From Streptomyces sp. S465 (GTDB taxonomy: Bacteria; Actinomycetota; Actinomycetes; Streptomycetales; Streptomycetaceae): DNA of 64,000 nt. Position numbers and translations under genes: made by a program. Below are positions 24,713 through 35,671 of the stretch, in pieces (position 1 is the first letter of the stretch; each line of letters starts with the position of its first letter). The notes under the pieces are model-generated. The model saw only the letters and a list, made by a program, of their open reading frames with translations, ran no database searches and was not told the origin of the DNA. Location: positions 6,504,001 to 6,568,000 of the forward strand of contig NZ_CP114036.1 in the NCBI RefSeq assembly GCF_026898115.1, written 5' to 3'.

Positions 24713-25387
24713 ATGTCCGTGCCCTCGTCCGCCGTCCCGGCGCGGCCCATCGGGGTGATCCGGGTCCTCACCAGTGACGACCCGGCCGCCGTTGCCGCCC
24801 ATGGCAGGGTCATCGAGGAGCGTTACGGTCTGCCGACCGTCTCGCGGTGCATCCCCGACCAGCCCCACGGCATCCACGACGACGCCTCCGAGGCCCGCGC
24901 CGAGCCGAAGATCGTGGCCCTTGCCCGGGAGCTGGCCGACGCCGGTGCGCACGCCCTGATCATCAGCTGCGCCGCCGACCCGGCGCTCCAGGAGACCCGT
25001 CAGGCCGTCGGTACCGGCGTCCCCGTCATCGGCGCGGGGTCGGCGGCCGCCGCCGTCGCCCTGGGCCTCGGCCGCCGGATCGGCGTGCTGGGCATCCGGG
25101 ACGAGGCGCCGCCCGCCGTGCGGGCGGTGCTCGGCGACCGCTTCACCGCCTCCGCCCGCCCCCACGGTGTCCACCGCACCACCGACCTCCTCGCCCCGGA
25201 GGGCCCCGCGGCGGTGCTGGAGGCCGCGGCGGGGCTCGTCGCGGCGGGTGCGGACACCCTGCTCCTGGCCTGCACGGGTCTCAACACCATCGGCGTCCGG
25301 CCCCTCCTGGAGCGGCGGCTGGGCGTCCCGGTCGTGGACCCGGTACTCGCCGCCGGGCTGCTGGCCTCCTACGGGCGTGCCGACTGA
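24713..25387 (+). CDS. Aspartate/glutamate/hydantoin racemase family protein (224 aa)
   Basis: The two-cysteine racemase architecture is present: Cys86 in ALIISCAADPAL and Cys187 in TLLLACTGLNTIG, each closing a Rossmann-like half. Other conserved parts are IGVIRVLTSDD, VPVIGAGSAAAAVALGLG and RRIGVLGIRDE. Family members racemise aspartate, glutamate, hydantoins or related compounds without cofactor. CGGAGG lies ten bases before ATG 24713. It is the last gene of the DUF1177-OPT-AroM group, although separated by the repeat array, so it may have its own promoter. Confidence 0.85.
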   Translation: MSVPSSAVPARPIGVIRVLTSDDPAAVAAHGRVIEERYGLPTVSRCIPDQPHGIHDDASEARAEPKIVALARELADAGAHALIISCAADPALQETRQAVGTGVPVIGAGSAAAAVALGLGRRIGVLGIRDEAPPAVRAVLGDRFTASARPHGVHRTTDLLAPEGPAAVLEAAAGLVAAGADTLLLACTGLNTIGVRPLLERRLGVPVVDPVLAAGLLASYGRAD

Positions 25388-25533
25388 CCGGTTCGTCAGG
25401 AGGCCCCTGTCCGGGCCGGGCCCGGGGTGCGACGCCGGACCCGCTGAGCGGTCATCAGGAGGCCCCTGGCCGGGTCAGACCCGGTTGCGAGGCCGAACCC
25501 GGTTGCGAGGCCGAATCCCGGTGCCCGGCGCCG

Positions 25534-27402
25534 TCATACCAAGCTGTCCCGCCATGCCCGGTGCAGCGCGGCGAACCGGCCCTCGCCCGCGATCAGCTGG
25601 TCCGGCGGGCCGTCCTCCACGATCCGGCCGTCGGCCATGACCAGCACCCGGTCGGCCGTCTCGACCGTGGACAGCCGGTGGGCGATGACGACCGCGGTAC
25701 GGCCGCGCAGCACCGTGTGCATGGCGCGCTGGACCGCCCGCTCGCCCGGGATGTCGAGGGAGGAGGTGGCCTCGTCGAGGATGAGGACCGACGGATCGGC
25801 GAGCAGGGCGCGGGCGAACGCGACGAGTTGGCGCTGGCCCGCGGAGATCCGGCCGCCGCGCTTGTGCACATCCGTGTCGTAGCCCTCGGGCAGGGCGGCG
25901 ATGAAGTCGTGCGCGCCGATCGCCTTGGCGGCCTGCTCGATCTCGGCGCGGGTGGCGTCGGGGCGGCCGATGGTGATGTTGTCGGCGATCGTGCCGGAGA
26001 ACAGGAACGCCTCCTGCGTCACCATGACCACACCGCGCCGCAGTTCGGGCATGGCCAGCTCGCGCAGATCCACCCCGTCCAGCAGCACCCGGCCCTCGCT
26101 GGGGTCGTAGAACCGGGCCAGCAGCTTGGCGAGGGTGGACTTGCCCGCGCCGGTGGCCCCGACCACCGCGACCGTCTGCCCGGCGGACAGGGTGAGGTCG
26201 AAGCGGGGCAGCACCTCGCCGCCGGTGCGATAGGCGAAGCGCACCCCGTCGAAGACCACCTCCCGGCCGGGGGTCTCCGCCGGGCGCGGCGGCAGCGGCT
26301 TGGGGTCGGCGGGCTCGGGGACGGAGGGACGCTGGGCCAGCAGGCCCGCGATCTTCTCCAGCGAGGCGGCCGCCGACTGGTAGGAGTTGAGGAACATCCC
26401 CAGGCGGTCGATCGGGTCGTACAGCCTGCGCAGATACAGCGCCGCCGCCGCGAGCACGCCGAGCGCGAGCGAGCCGGAGGCCACCCGGTAGGCGCCCCAG
26501 AGCACGATGGCGGCCACCGCCGCGTTGGCGACCAGCCGGGAGCTGACCACATAGCGGGCCATCTCCAGGATCGCGTCCCCGTTGGCGCGCTCATGGCGGT
26601 GGTTGAGCTCGCCGAAGCGGGTGTCGTTGGCGCGCTCACGGCGGAACGCCTGCACCGGGCGGATGCCGTTCATGGTCTCGGTGAACGTCACGATCACCGC
26701 CGCGATGGCCGTCGACCGCTTGCGGTACACCCGCATGGAGCGGCGCTGGAAGGAGCGGATCAGCAGATACAGCGGCCAGAAGGAGAGCACGGCCGCGCCG
26801 CCCAGGCCCCAGTCGAGATACAGCAGCGTGACGGAGATGTAGACGACCGACAGCGCGACCCCGAGCAGCTCCTCCAGGCCCTCGGTGAGCAGCTCGCGCA
26901 GCGACTCGACGTCCGTCGTGGCGCGGGAGATCAGCCGGCCGGAGGTGTAGCGCTCGTGGAAGTCCACGCTCAGCGCCTGGGCGTGGCGGAAGATCCGGCC
27001 GCGCAGATCCAGCAGCACGTCCTGGCCGATCCGGGCGGAGGAGCGGATGAACCCGTACTGGAGCGCCCCGGAGGCGCACGCACAGCCCAGATAGCCCGCG
27101 CCGACGGCGATCAGCGGGCCGTGGTCGCCGTCGCGCAGGGCGGGCACCGCACGGTCGATGGCGTACGCGACGAGCAGCGGACCCGCCTGGAGGGCGGCCT
27201 GCTGGAGCAGCAGCAGGACGGCCGCCAGCCAGACCCGCCGCCGGCGCGGGGAGAGCAGTGAACGCAGCAGGGCGAGGGACGCGCCCTTGGGCACCGGCAG
27301 GACATCGCGGTCGAACGGGTCGTCGGATGGCGCCCGGCCCCCGTCCCCGGTCCCGTCCCAGTCGTCGTCCGTGTGGTCCCGCTCCTCCTCGACCGTCGTC
27401 AT
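25534..27402 (-). CDS. ABC exporter half-transporter, catalytic-site-rich subunit (622 aa)
   Basis: An N-terminal type-IV exporter membrane domain of six helices (residues about 55-340, with YTSGRLISRATTDVESLREL as the coupling region) precedes an ATPase domain. The ATPase domain has Walker A VGATGAGKSTLAKLL, a non-standard signature RISAGQRQLVAFARAL, and Walker B VLILDEATSSLD with the catalytic Glu; the H-loop is AHRLSTV. A charged N-terminal tail precedes the membrane part. The start ATG 27402 overlaps the stop of the partner gene by four bases (ATGA). Together they make a heterodimeric exporter of the BmrCD/TM287-288 type; the cargo is unknown. Confidence 0.92.
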   Translation of the reverse strand: MTTVEEERDHTDDDWDGTGDGGRAPSDDPFDRDVLPVPKGASLALLRSLLSPRRRRVWLAAVLLLLQQAALQAGPLLVAYAIDRAVPALRDGDHGPLIAVGAGYLGCACASGALQYGFIRSSARIGQDVLLDLRGRIFRHAQALSVDFHERYTSGRLISRATTDVESLRELLTEGLEELLGVALSVVYISVTLLYLDWGLGGAAVLSFWPLYLLIRSFQRRSMRVYRKRSTAIAAVIVTFTETMNGIRPVQAFRRERANDTRFGELNHRHERANGDAILEMARYVVSSRLVANAAVAAIVLWGAYRVASGSLALGVLAAAALYLRRLYDPIDRLGMFLNSYQSAAASLEKIAGLLAQRPSVPEPADPKPLPPRPAETPGREVVFDGVRFAYRTGGEVLPRFDLTLSAGQTVAVVGATGAGKSTLAKLLARFYDPSEGRVLLDGVDLRELAMPELRRGVVMVTQEAFLFSGTIADNITIGRPDATRAEIEQAAKAIGAHDFIAALPEGYDTDVHKRGGRISAGQRQLVAFARALLADPSVLILDEATSSLDIPGERAVQRAMHTVLRGRTAVVIAHRLSTVETADRVLVMADGRIVEDGPPDQLIAGEGRFAALHRAWRDSLV

Positions 27403-29234
27403 GGGCTCCTCTCCCCCTCCTCGGCTTCCTGCCCGGACATCAGCGACCGGTATTCCGCGCTCTCCGCCAGCAGCCGCTGATGGGTGCCGACGGCGGCGAT
27501 CCGGCCCCGCGACAGCAGCGCCACCCGGTCGGCCAGCAGCACGGTGGACGGCCGGTGCGCGACGACCAGGGCGGTCGTGGACGCCAGCACCTGCCGCAGC
27601 GCCGCCTCCACCAGCGCCTCGGTGTGCACATCGAGCGCGGACAGCGGATCGTCGAGCACCAGGAACCGGGGGGCGCCCACGACGGCCCGCGCCAGTGCGA
27701 GCCGCTGCCGCTGCCCGCCGGACAGGCTGAGCCCCTGCTCGCCGACCTCGGTCTCGGTGCCCTCGGGCAGGGCGTGCACGAAATCGGCCTGCGCCACCTT
27801 CAGGGCCCGCAGCAGGTCCTCCCGGCCCGCGTCGGGGGCGCCCATGAGGACGTTCTCCCCCGCGGTGGCGGAGAACAGCGTGGGCTCCTCGAACGCGACG
27901 GCCACCAGGGCGCGCACCTCCTCCCGGGGGAGCGCGGTGATGTCCCGGCCGTCGAGGGTGATCCGCCCGCGGGTGACCTCCAGGAGCCGGGGGACGAGAG
28001 CGGTCAGGGTGGTCTTCCCCGAACCCGTCGCCCCGACCAGGGCCATGGTCTCGCCGGGCCGGATGTGCAGATCGACCCCGCGCAGCACGGGCGGCTCCTC
28101 CGGCGGCGCGTCCGGGTACCGGAACTCCACCCCCTCGAACCGCAGCCCGCCCTCCTCCCGCGGCCCGCCCTCGCCCTGTCCCCGGGGCGGCGCGGGCCGG
28201 GGCTGGTCGGTGGCGGCGGCCGGCTCCGCGTCCCTGACGTCGAAATAGCGGTCGGTGGCCGTGGCCGCGTCCTGGCTCAGGGCGAGGAGGAAGCCGAGCG
28301 ACTCCACGGGCCAGCGCAGCGTCAGGGCGGTGGACAGGAAGGCGACCAGCGTGCCCGCCGACAGGTCCCCGTCGGCGACCCGCACCGTGCCGAGCAGCAG
28401 CGCCGTGCCGATCGCCAGCTCCGGCAGGGTCATGATCACCGCCCAGAGCGAGGCCAGCAGCCGTGCCTTGCCCAGCTCGGTGGAGCGGACCTGCTCGGAC
28501 AGGACGCGGAAGGCGCGGGCCTGGCTGCGGTGGCGGCCGAAGCCCTTGACGATCCGGACGCCCAGCACACCCTCCTCCACGACCGTCGTCAGATCGCCGG
28601 TCTGGTCCTGCGCGGTGCGGGCCACCGTCGCGTACCGCGTCTCGAAGAACGAGCAGAGGATCACCAGCGGCACCGCCGGGACCACCAGGACCAGGCCCAG
28701 CGTCCACGCCTGCGCCAGCAGGATGGCGAACCCCACGACTATGGTGACCCCGTTGACCAGCAGGAAGGTGAGCGGGAAGGCCAGGAACATCCGCAGCAGC
28801 ATCAGATCGGTCGTGGCCCGCGACAGCAGCTGGCCGGAGGCCCAGCGGTCGTGGAAGGAGACCGGCAGCCGCTGGAGATGGCGGTAGAGATCCGCGCGCA
28901 TCTCGGCCTCGACGGCGGCCAGCGGCCGCGCCACCAGCCAGCGCCGCAGCCCGAAGAGCCCGGCCTCGGCCGTGCCGAGGGCCAGCAGCAGCCCACCGCC
29001 CAGCCACACCCCGCCCGGGTCCCGGTGGGCGATCGGTCCGTCCACCATCCACTTGAGGACGAGCGGGATGACCAGCCCCAGGCAGGAGGCGACGACCGCG
29101 GCCGCGGCCGCGGTGAACAGCCGCGCCCGCACCGGGCGCACATACGGCCACAGCCGCAGGAGCGAACGCGTGGTGGAGCGGCGCCGCGGGGCGGCTCCGC
29201 GTTCCTGGGCGCGGGGTTCACTCGTCACAGCCAT
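27399..29234 (-). CDS. ABC exporter half-transporter, degenerate Walker B subunit (611 aa)
   Basis: Six-helix membrane domain (residues about 40-320) and ATPase domain with Walker A VGATGSGKTTLTALV, canonical signature LSLSGGQRQRLALARAV, and Walker B FLVLDDPLSALD. In the Walker B motif the catalytic Glu is replaced by Asp. In heterodimeric exporters one ATP site is degenerate; this Asp and the partner's ISAGQ signature would meet in the same composite site, a coherent asymmetric pair. ATG 29234 is used. The stop overlaps the start of the partner, so both subunits are made in equal amounts. Confidence 0.92.
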   Translation of the reverse strand: MAVTSEPRAQERGAAPRRRSTTRSLLRLWPYVRPVRARLFTAAAAAVVASCLGLVIPLVLKWMVDGPIAHRDPGGVWLGGGLLLALGTAEAGLFGLRRWLVARPLAAVEAEMRADLYRHLQRLPVSFHDRWASGQLLSRATTDLMLLRMFLAFPLTFLLVNGVTIVVGFAILLAQAWTLGLVLVVPAVPLVILCSFFETRYATVARTAQDQTGDLTTVVEEGVLGVRIVKGFGRHRSQARAFRVLSEQVRSTELGKARLLASLWAVIMTLPELAIGTALLLGTVRVADGDLSAGTLVAFLSTALTLRWPVESLGFLLALSQDAATATDRYFDVRDAEPAAATDQPRPAPPRGQGEGGPREEGGLRFEGVEFRYPDAPPEEPPVLRGVDLHIRPGETMALVGATGSGKTTLTALVPRLLEVTRGRITLDGRDITALPREEVRALVAVAFEEPTLFSATAGENVLMGAPDAGREDLLRALKVAQADFVHALPEGTETEVGEQGLSLSGGQRQRLALARAVVGAPRFLVLDDPLSALDVHTEALVEAALRQVLASTTALVVAHRPSTVLLADRVALLSRGRIAAVGTHQRLLAESAEYRSLMSGQEAEEGERSP

Positions 29235-29286
29235 CAAGGGGGAAGACTACGGTCCGCCACCGACAGTGCTCACTCGGTTTTTCGGC

Positions 29287-31611
<2,325 letters not shown>

Positions 31612-31967
31612 ATCGGCCTCCGCGGCTCGCGGCCAACCGCCCCGCCCCGTCCGGGGAGGCGGGCAGCACCCGATGGCGGGCCGGCGGACCCCGCGGCGTC
31701 CCGTACCGCGGGGCGCGGCCCGCGCCCTCAGCGGTGTTCTGCCCGCGAATCCGCCGGCGCTCCCTCTTTTTCGGGGCTCGGTTCTCCCCCGGCCACCGCC
31801 GGGAGGCGCCCCCGGCCGGAAGCTCCCAGCACCCGGAAGCTCCATGGGACCGTTCGGGCGGGGGCCATCGGCCGATCACCTGGTGCTGTGACGGCGTAAG
31901 TTCACCGGGGTCGGTGGTCGTAGCGATTGGCTGTGCGGTGACGTCCGATCCGACCGCTGGAGGCGCG

Positions 31968-32443
31968 GTGGCTGAGCCTGTCCGGGCGCGCAGACTGACC
32001 GACCAGGAAGGGCGGCATATGCAGCAGATGGTGCGTCGCGGCAGTACGGGTTCGGTGCGCTATCGGCGATGCTGCTGCTGACCTCGGCCGGCAGGAACCG
32101 GGTGCCGGTGATCGCCCAGCTGGTGCAGGCCGACGAGGACACCGTCCGGAACGTGATCCACCGCTTCGGCGAGATCGGTCTGGCCTGCCTGAACTCTCAA
32201 CGGGCGGAAGGCCGTCCCCGCCTGCTCAGCCCTGACGACGAGGACTTCGTCATGCAGACGGCCACTACCCGCCCTGCGAAGCTCGGACAGCCCTTCACCC
32301 GTTGGTCACTACGCAAACTCGACGCCTGCCTGCGGAAAGTCCACGGCCGGGGCATCCGCGTCGGTCGCGAGGCATCACGGTGCCCGCTCGCCCGGCGCGG
32401 GGCATCCGCTGGGGCGGACGGCCTCTCTACAACCGCAGCCTGA
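31968..32443 (+). pseudogene. Truncated, frameshifted IS630-type transposase
   Basis: GTG 31968 starts the typical N-terminus of IS630-family transposases (VRARRLTDQEGRHMQQMVRR), but that frame stops at 32081. The continuation (LLLTSAGRNRVPVIAQLV, EDTVRNVIHRFGEIGLACLN, GRPRLLSPDDEDFV, KLGQPFTRWSLRKLDACL) is found one frame over from 32069. The catalytic DDE half, which should follow for about 200 residues, is missing after about 32380. No terminal inverted repeats are visible. A dead insertion-sequence relic between glgX and the oxidoreductase gene. Confidence 0.85.
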
Positions 32444-32475
32444 CCGCAACCCGGCAAACCCACGGGGTCACAGCA

Positions 32476-33432
32476 CTAGAGGTGGATGACGACCTTGCCT
32501 CGCACGTGCCGGCCGGCCTGGAGCTCGGCCGCGCGGCGGATCTGCTCGATCGGGAAGCTCGCCGCGATGGGCACCCGCAGTCGGCCCGCCGCGATCAGGC
32601 GGGCGATCTCTTCCAGGGCGCCGGGAGCCGCGTTCGCGCCGTTGGCCGCCGGCACGCCGTCGACCTGTGCGGCGATGGTGCAGATACGACTGTCCGGGAC
32701 GCCGAGTTCCCTTGCGGCGTGCACTGTCTCCACCCCGTGCAGGTCGATGGCGGCGGTGACTCCGCCGGGAGCGAGGGCTCGGACCCGGTCGGTCAGGCCG
32801 TCGCCGTAGGCGACCGGCTCGGCTCCGAGATCGCGCAGATAATCGGCCGATGCCGCAGATCCTGTCCCGATCACACGCGCTCCTGATATCCGGGCCAGCT
32901 GGACGGCGAACACCCCGACCCCGCCCGCCGCTCCGCCGATCAGCACGGTGTCGTCCGGGCCGGGGTCGACCGCGGCGAGGGCGGCGGATGCCGTGCGGCC
33001 GGCGATCGTGAGGGTGGCGGCGGTGCGGTCGTCGACGCCGTCGGGCGTGTGGTGGGCCTCGTTCGCCGCGATCCCCCCGGCCGGGTCGATCACCACGAAG
33101 TCGGCGACCGCGCGGGACAGGGCGCCACCGAACACCCGGTCGCCGGGTGCGAAGCCGGTCACCCCGTCACCGACCTGGTCAACCACTCCCGCGTAGTCGG
33201 TCCCGAACCCGACCGGCAGGCTCAGGCCGAACCGGGCGGCAGTGTCCGCGTCGGCGGTCATGATCCAGTCCATCGGATTCAGACCGGCCGCAGTGACCCG
33301 TACACGGACCTGTCCCGGGCCGGCCTGCGGAGGGGGAACCTCGCGGACGTCCAGGACTTCGGGGCCGCCGAATGAATGCAGCCGGACCGCCCTGCTCCCG
33401 TCCGTGGGTGGTTGCTCGCTCTGTGTCCGCAT
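32476..33432 (-). CDS. NADP-dependent quinone oxidoreductase-like MDR protein (318 aa)
   Basis: Zinc-free medium-chain dehydrogenase. The GroES-like half carries VRVTAAGLNPMDWIMT, GFGTDYAGVVDQVGDGVTGF and PGDRVFGG. The Rossmann half has GGAAGGVGVFAVQLARISGA, and the C-terminus ends in the usual AGRHVRGKVVIHL. Paralogous in type to the enzyme at 10288 but clearly different in sequence. ATG 33432 is divergent from the TetR gene at 33491 across 58 bp that contains an AAACGGA-N6-TCCGTTT operator, so it is very likely repressed by that TetR protein. Substrate is unknown; electrophile or quinone detoxification is the usual role. Confidence 0.9.
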   Translation of the reverse strand: MRTQSEQPPTDGSRAVRLHSFGGPEVLDVREVPPPQAGPGQVRVRVTAAGLNPMDWIMTADADTAARFGLSLPVGFGTDYAGVVDQVGDGVTGFAPGDRVFGGALSRAVADFVVIDPAGGIAANEAHHTPDGVDDRTAATLTIAGRTASAALAAVDPGPDDTVLIGGAAGGVGVFAVQLARISGARVIGTGSAASADYLRDLGAEPVAYGDGLTDRVRALAPGGVTAAIDLHGVETVHAARELGVPDSRICTIAAQVDGVPAANGANAAPGALEEIARLIAAGRLRVPIAASFPIEQIRRAAELQAGRHVRGKVVIHL

Positions 33433-33468
33433 GTGTGCCTGTCTCCTTGGGACCGAGGGAACGCATCG

Positions 33469-33527
33469 AAACGGACTATGCTCCGTTTACATGGATGACC
33501 GTAACACAAACGGAGCACGATCCGTTT
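33469..33527. promoter_or_regulatory. Two identical-arm TetR operators, one inside the tetR reading frame
   Basis: AAACGGA-CTATGC-TCCGTTT (33469-33488) and AAACGGA-GCACGA-TCCGTTT (33508-33527) are perfect 7-6-7 dyads with identical arms and different centres, 39 bp apart centre to centre. The first lies in the divergent promoter region; the second lies within the first codons of the TetR gene if ATG 33491 is its start. They are clear targets of that TetR protein. Confidence 0.75.
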
Positions 33528-34108
33528 CGGTTGAGGTGGGGAGCCGCGCGCCACGGGCGGACGCAGCCCGCAACCGTGACCAGTTGCTCGCAGTGGCGAC
33601 CCGCGTGTTCATGTCGGCCGACACCGAGCCGTCGATGCGTGCGATCGCCCGCGAGGCCGGGGTCGGCATCGCCACGCTCTACCGGCACTTCCCGACCCGT
33701 GAGTCGCTGGTCGACGCGGTCTACCAAGACCAGGTCGTGCGGCTGACGACCGGCGCCCGCGAGCTGCTCGGCCAGCTCCCCCCGGCTGCAGCGATGCGGC
33801 GCTGGATGGACTTGTTCGGGGACTGGATCGCGACCAAGAACGGCATGCTCGACACGCTGCTCGCGATGATCGAGTCGGGCGAGATCACCCATGCACAGAC
33901 ACGGACCGAGCTTCTGACCGCCGTCACCACGATTCTCGACGCAGGCCGCGCGGCAGGCGACCTCCGTTCCGACGTCACCGCCGAAGACATCACCGCCTCC
34001 CTCATCGGCATCTTCACCGTGACCCCCCGGCCGGAGCATGAAGCCAAGGCCAAGCGTCTGCTGAACCTCCTGATGGACGGCCTTCGGCCCGCCGCCCAGC
34101 CGACCTGA
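33491..34108 (+). CDS. TetR family transcriptional regulator (205 aa)
   Basis: TetR helix-turn-helix in residues about 25-75: ARNRDQLLAVATRVFMSADT, MRAIAREAGVGIATLYRHFP, then TRESLVDAVYQDQVV. The C-terminal domain (SBP56-like SgcR/TetR_C_13-type) includes WMDLFGDWIATKNGMLDTLL. ATG 33491 has no ribosome-binding site and sits two bases after an operator, so initiation may be leaderless. A GTG at 33536 (VGSRAPRADAARN) would remove the second operator from the coding sequence and is a real alternative. Divergent from the oxidoreductase gene that it probably controls. Confidence 0.88.
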   Translation: MDDRNTNGARSVSVEVGSRAPRADAARNRDQLLAVATRVFMSADTEPSMRAIAREAGVGIATLYRHFPTRESLVDAVYQDQVVRLTTGARELLGQLPPAAAMRRWMDLFGDWIATKNGMLDTLLAMIESGEITHAQTRTELLTAVTTILDAGRAAGDLRSDVTAEDITASLIGIFTVTPRPEHEAKAKRLLNLLMDGLRPAAQPT

Positions 34109-34273
34109 GTCCGCCCGGTCGGAGCACTGGTGACCGCTCCCGCCTGGGACTGAACCGTGACCATCGAGGTGGAGCCCACTGTCGGTGCCGTGTGATTACC
34201 TATCGCCAGGCGCGCCTGCGCGCGTGATCGGGGGTTGTCGCGGGGGCGCGGCCCTGGGGAGGGGAGAGCTGTT

Positions 34274-35503
34274 GTGACGGTGCGGCGGATATCAGGGGCG
34301 GCGCGGGGCGGCCGCAGGGGGCTTCTCGCGCTGCTGCTCGGGGCGTTGCTGATGGCGGTGGCCGCGTGCGGCGGGGGCGGTGGCTCCGACGACGACGGTA
34401 AGAAGGGCAAGGACGGCAAGGGCGAGGACCGGTCCAGGGCATCGCGGGCCGTGGTGACGATCGCGCCCAAGGACGGCACCAAGGGCGTGGACACCAGCGG
34501 TGCGCTGAAGGTCACCGCGGCCAAGGGCACCCTGTCCTCGGTCGAGGTCAAGGACGCCAAGGGCACTCCGGTCGAGGGGAAGGTCACCGAGGGCGGCAAG
34601 AGCTGGCGGCCCGACGCCCATCTCCGCTCGGACACCACCTACACCGTGGACGCGGTCGCCAAGGACGCCGACGGCCTGACCACGGCCGAGCACACGACCT
34701 TCACCACGCTGCGCCCCAAGAAGACCTTCCTCGGCGTCTACACCCCGGAGGACGGCTCGACGGTCGGCGTCGGCATGCCCGTCTCGCTCCACTTCACCCG
34801 CGGCATCACCCACCCGGCGGCCGTGGAGAAGGGGATCGAGGTCAGCGCCTCGCCGTCGGTGCCGATCGAGGGCCACTGGTTCGGCAACGACCGGCTGGAC
34901 TTCCGGCCGGAGAAGTACTGGAAGCCCGGCACCAAGGTGACGCTCCGCATGGATCTGGACGGGGTCGAGGGCAGGCCGGGGGTCTACGGCGAGCAGCGGA
35001 AGTCCGTGACGTTCACCATCGGCCGCAGCCAGATCTCCGTCGTGGACGCCAAGTCCAAGAAGATGACGGTCAAGCGGGACGGCAAGACCGTCAAGACCGT
35101 CCCGATCACCTCCGGCGCGCCCGGCCATGAGACCTACAACGGCACGATGGTGATCAGCGAGAAGCTTCCGGTCACCCGGATGGACGGCGCCACCGTCGGC
35201 TTCGACGGTGAGTACGACATCAAGGACGTGCCGCATGCGATGCGGCTGTCGACCTCCGGCACCTTCATCCACGGCAACTACTGGGCGGGCCGGGCCACCT
35301 TCGGCTCGTCCAACGTCAGCCACGGCTGTGTGGGCCTGTTCGACCAGCGCGGCGGCGGAGACCCCTCCACCCCGGCGTCCTGGTTCTTCCGTACGTCGCT
35401 CATCGGCGATGTGGTCATCGTGAAGAACTCCGATGACGAAACCATTCAGCCGGACAACGGGCTCAACGGCTGGAACATGTCCTGGAAGAAGTGGAAGGCC
35501 TGA
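34274..35503 (+). CDS. L,D-transpeptidase lipoprotein with Ig-like domains (409 aa)
   Basis: The N-terminus is a lipoprotein signal (Arg-rich start, LLALLLGALLMAVAAC with a lipobox cysteine), then a Gly/Asp/Lys linker, two immunoglobulin-like domains (about 60-260), and a YkuD catalytic domain (about 265-390). The catalytic motif is His333 in FIHGNYW and SHGC with Cys352; GDVVIVKNSD and a Trp-rich tail close the protein. These enzymes form 3-3 cross-links in peptidoglycan outside the membrane, typical of actinomycete Ldt proteins. GTG 34274 follows GGGGAGAG. The final stop lies in the first unit of a 17-bp repeat array. Confidence 0.93.
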   Translation: MTVRRISGAARGGRRGLLALLLGALLMAVAACGGGGGSDDDGKKGKDGKGEDRSRASRAVVTIAPKDGTKGVDTSGALKVTAAKGTLSSVEVKDAKGTPVEGKVTEGGKSWRPDAHLRSDTTYTVDAVAKDADGLTTAEHTTFTTLRPKKTFLGVYTPEDGSTVGVGMPVSLHFTRGITHPAAVEKGIEVSASPSVPIEGHWFGNDRLDFRPEKYWKPGTKVTLRMDLDGVEGRPGVYGEQRKSVTFTIGRSQISVVDAKSKKMTVKRDGKTVKTVPITSGAPGHETYNGTMVISEKLPVTRMDGATVGFDGEYDIKDVPHAMRLSTSGTFIHGNYWAGRATFGSSNVSHGCVGLFDQRGGGDPSTPASWFFRTSLIGDVVIVKNSDDETIQPDNGLNGWNMSWKKWKA

Positions 35504-35634
35504 CCCGGGCCCGAGCCTGACCCGGGCCCGAGCCTGACCCGGGCCTGAGCCTGACCCGGGCCCGAGCCTGACCCGGGCCCCAGCCTGGTCTGGCCCCCAG
35601 CCTGGTCTGAGCCTCAGGCTGGTCTGGCCCCGCC
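35499..35634 (+). repeat. Eight tandem 17-bp repeats after the L,D-transpeptidase gene
   Basis: CCTGACCCGGGCCCGAG is repeated with a strict 17-bp period. The first five units are nearly perfect; the last three drift to CCTGGTCTGGCCCCCAG. The stop codon of the transpeptidase is formed by the TGA of the first unit. Each GGGCCCG can pair with its neighbours, so the RNA could fold and act as a terminator. Confidence 0.9.
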
Positions 35635-35647
35635 CCTCCGATTCCGT

Positions 35648-35663
35648 GTTAGCGGGCGCTAAC
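35648..35663. promoter_or_regulatory. GTTAGCG-GG-CGCTAAC dyad before the enoyl-CoA hydratase gene
   Basis: A perfect 16-bp palindrome ends nine bases before the ATG at 35672, with no ribosome-binding site between. It has the form of a TetR- or GntR-type operator as found before acyl-CoA metabolism genes in actinomycetes; no candidate regulator is adjacent. Confidence 0.55.
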
Positions 35664-35671
35664 CTGCGCTC

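Noticed and set aside
31900..32475. Functional IS630 insertion sequence
   Set aside because: Transposase is frameshifted and lacks its DDE half, and no inverted repeats or target duplication could be found.
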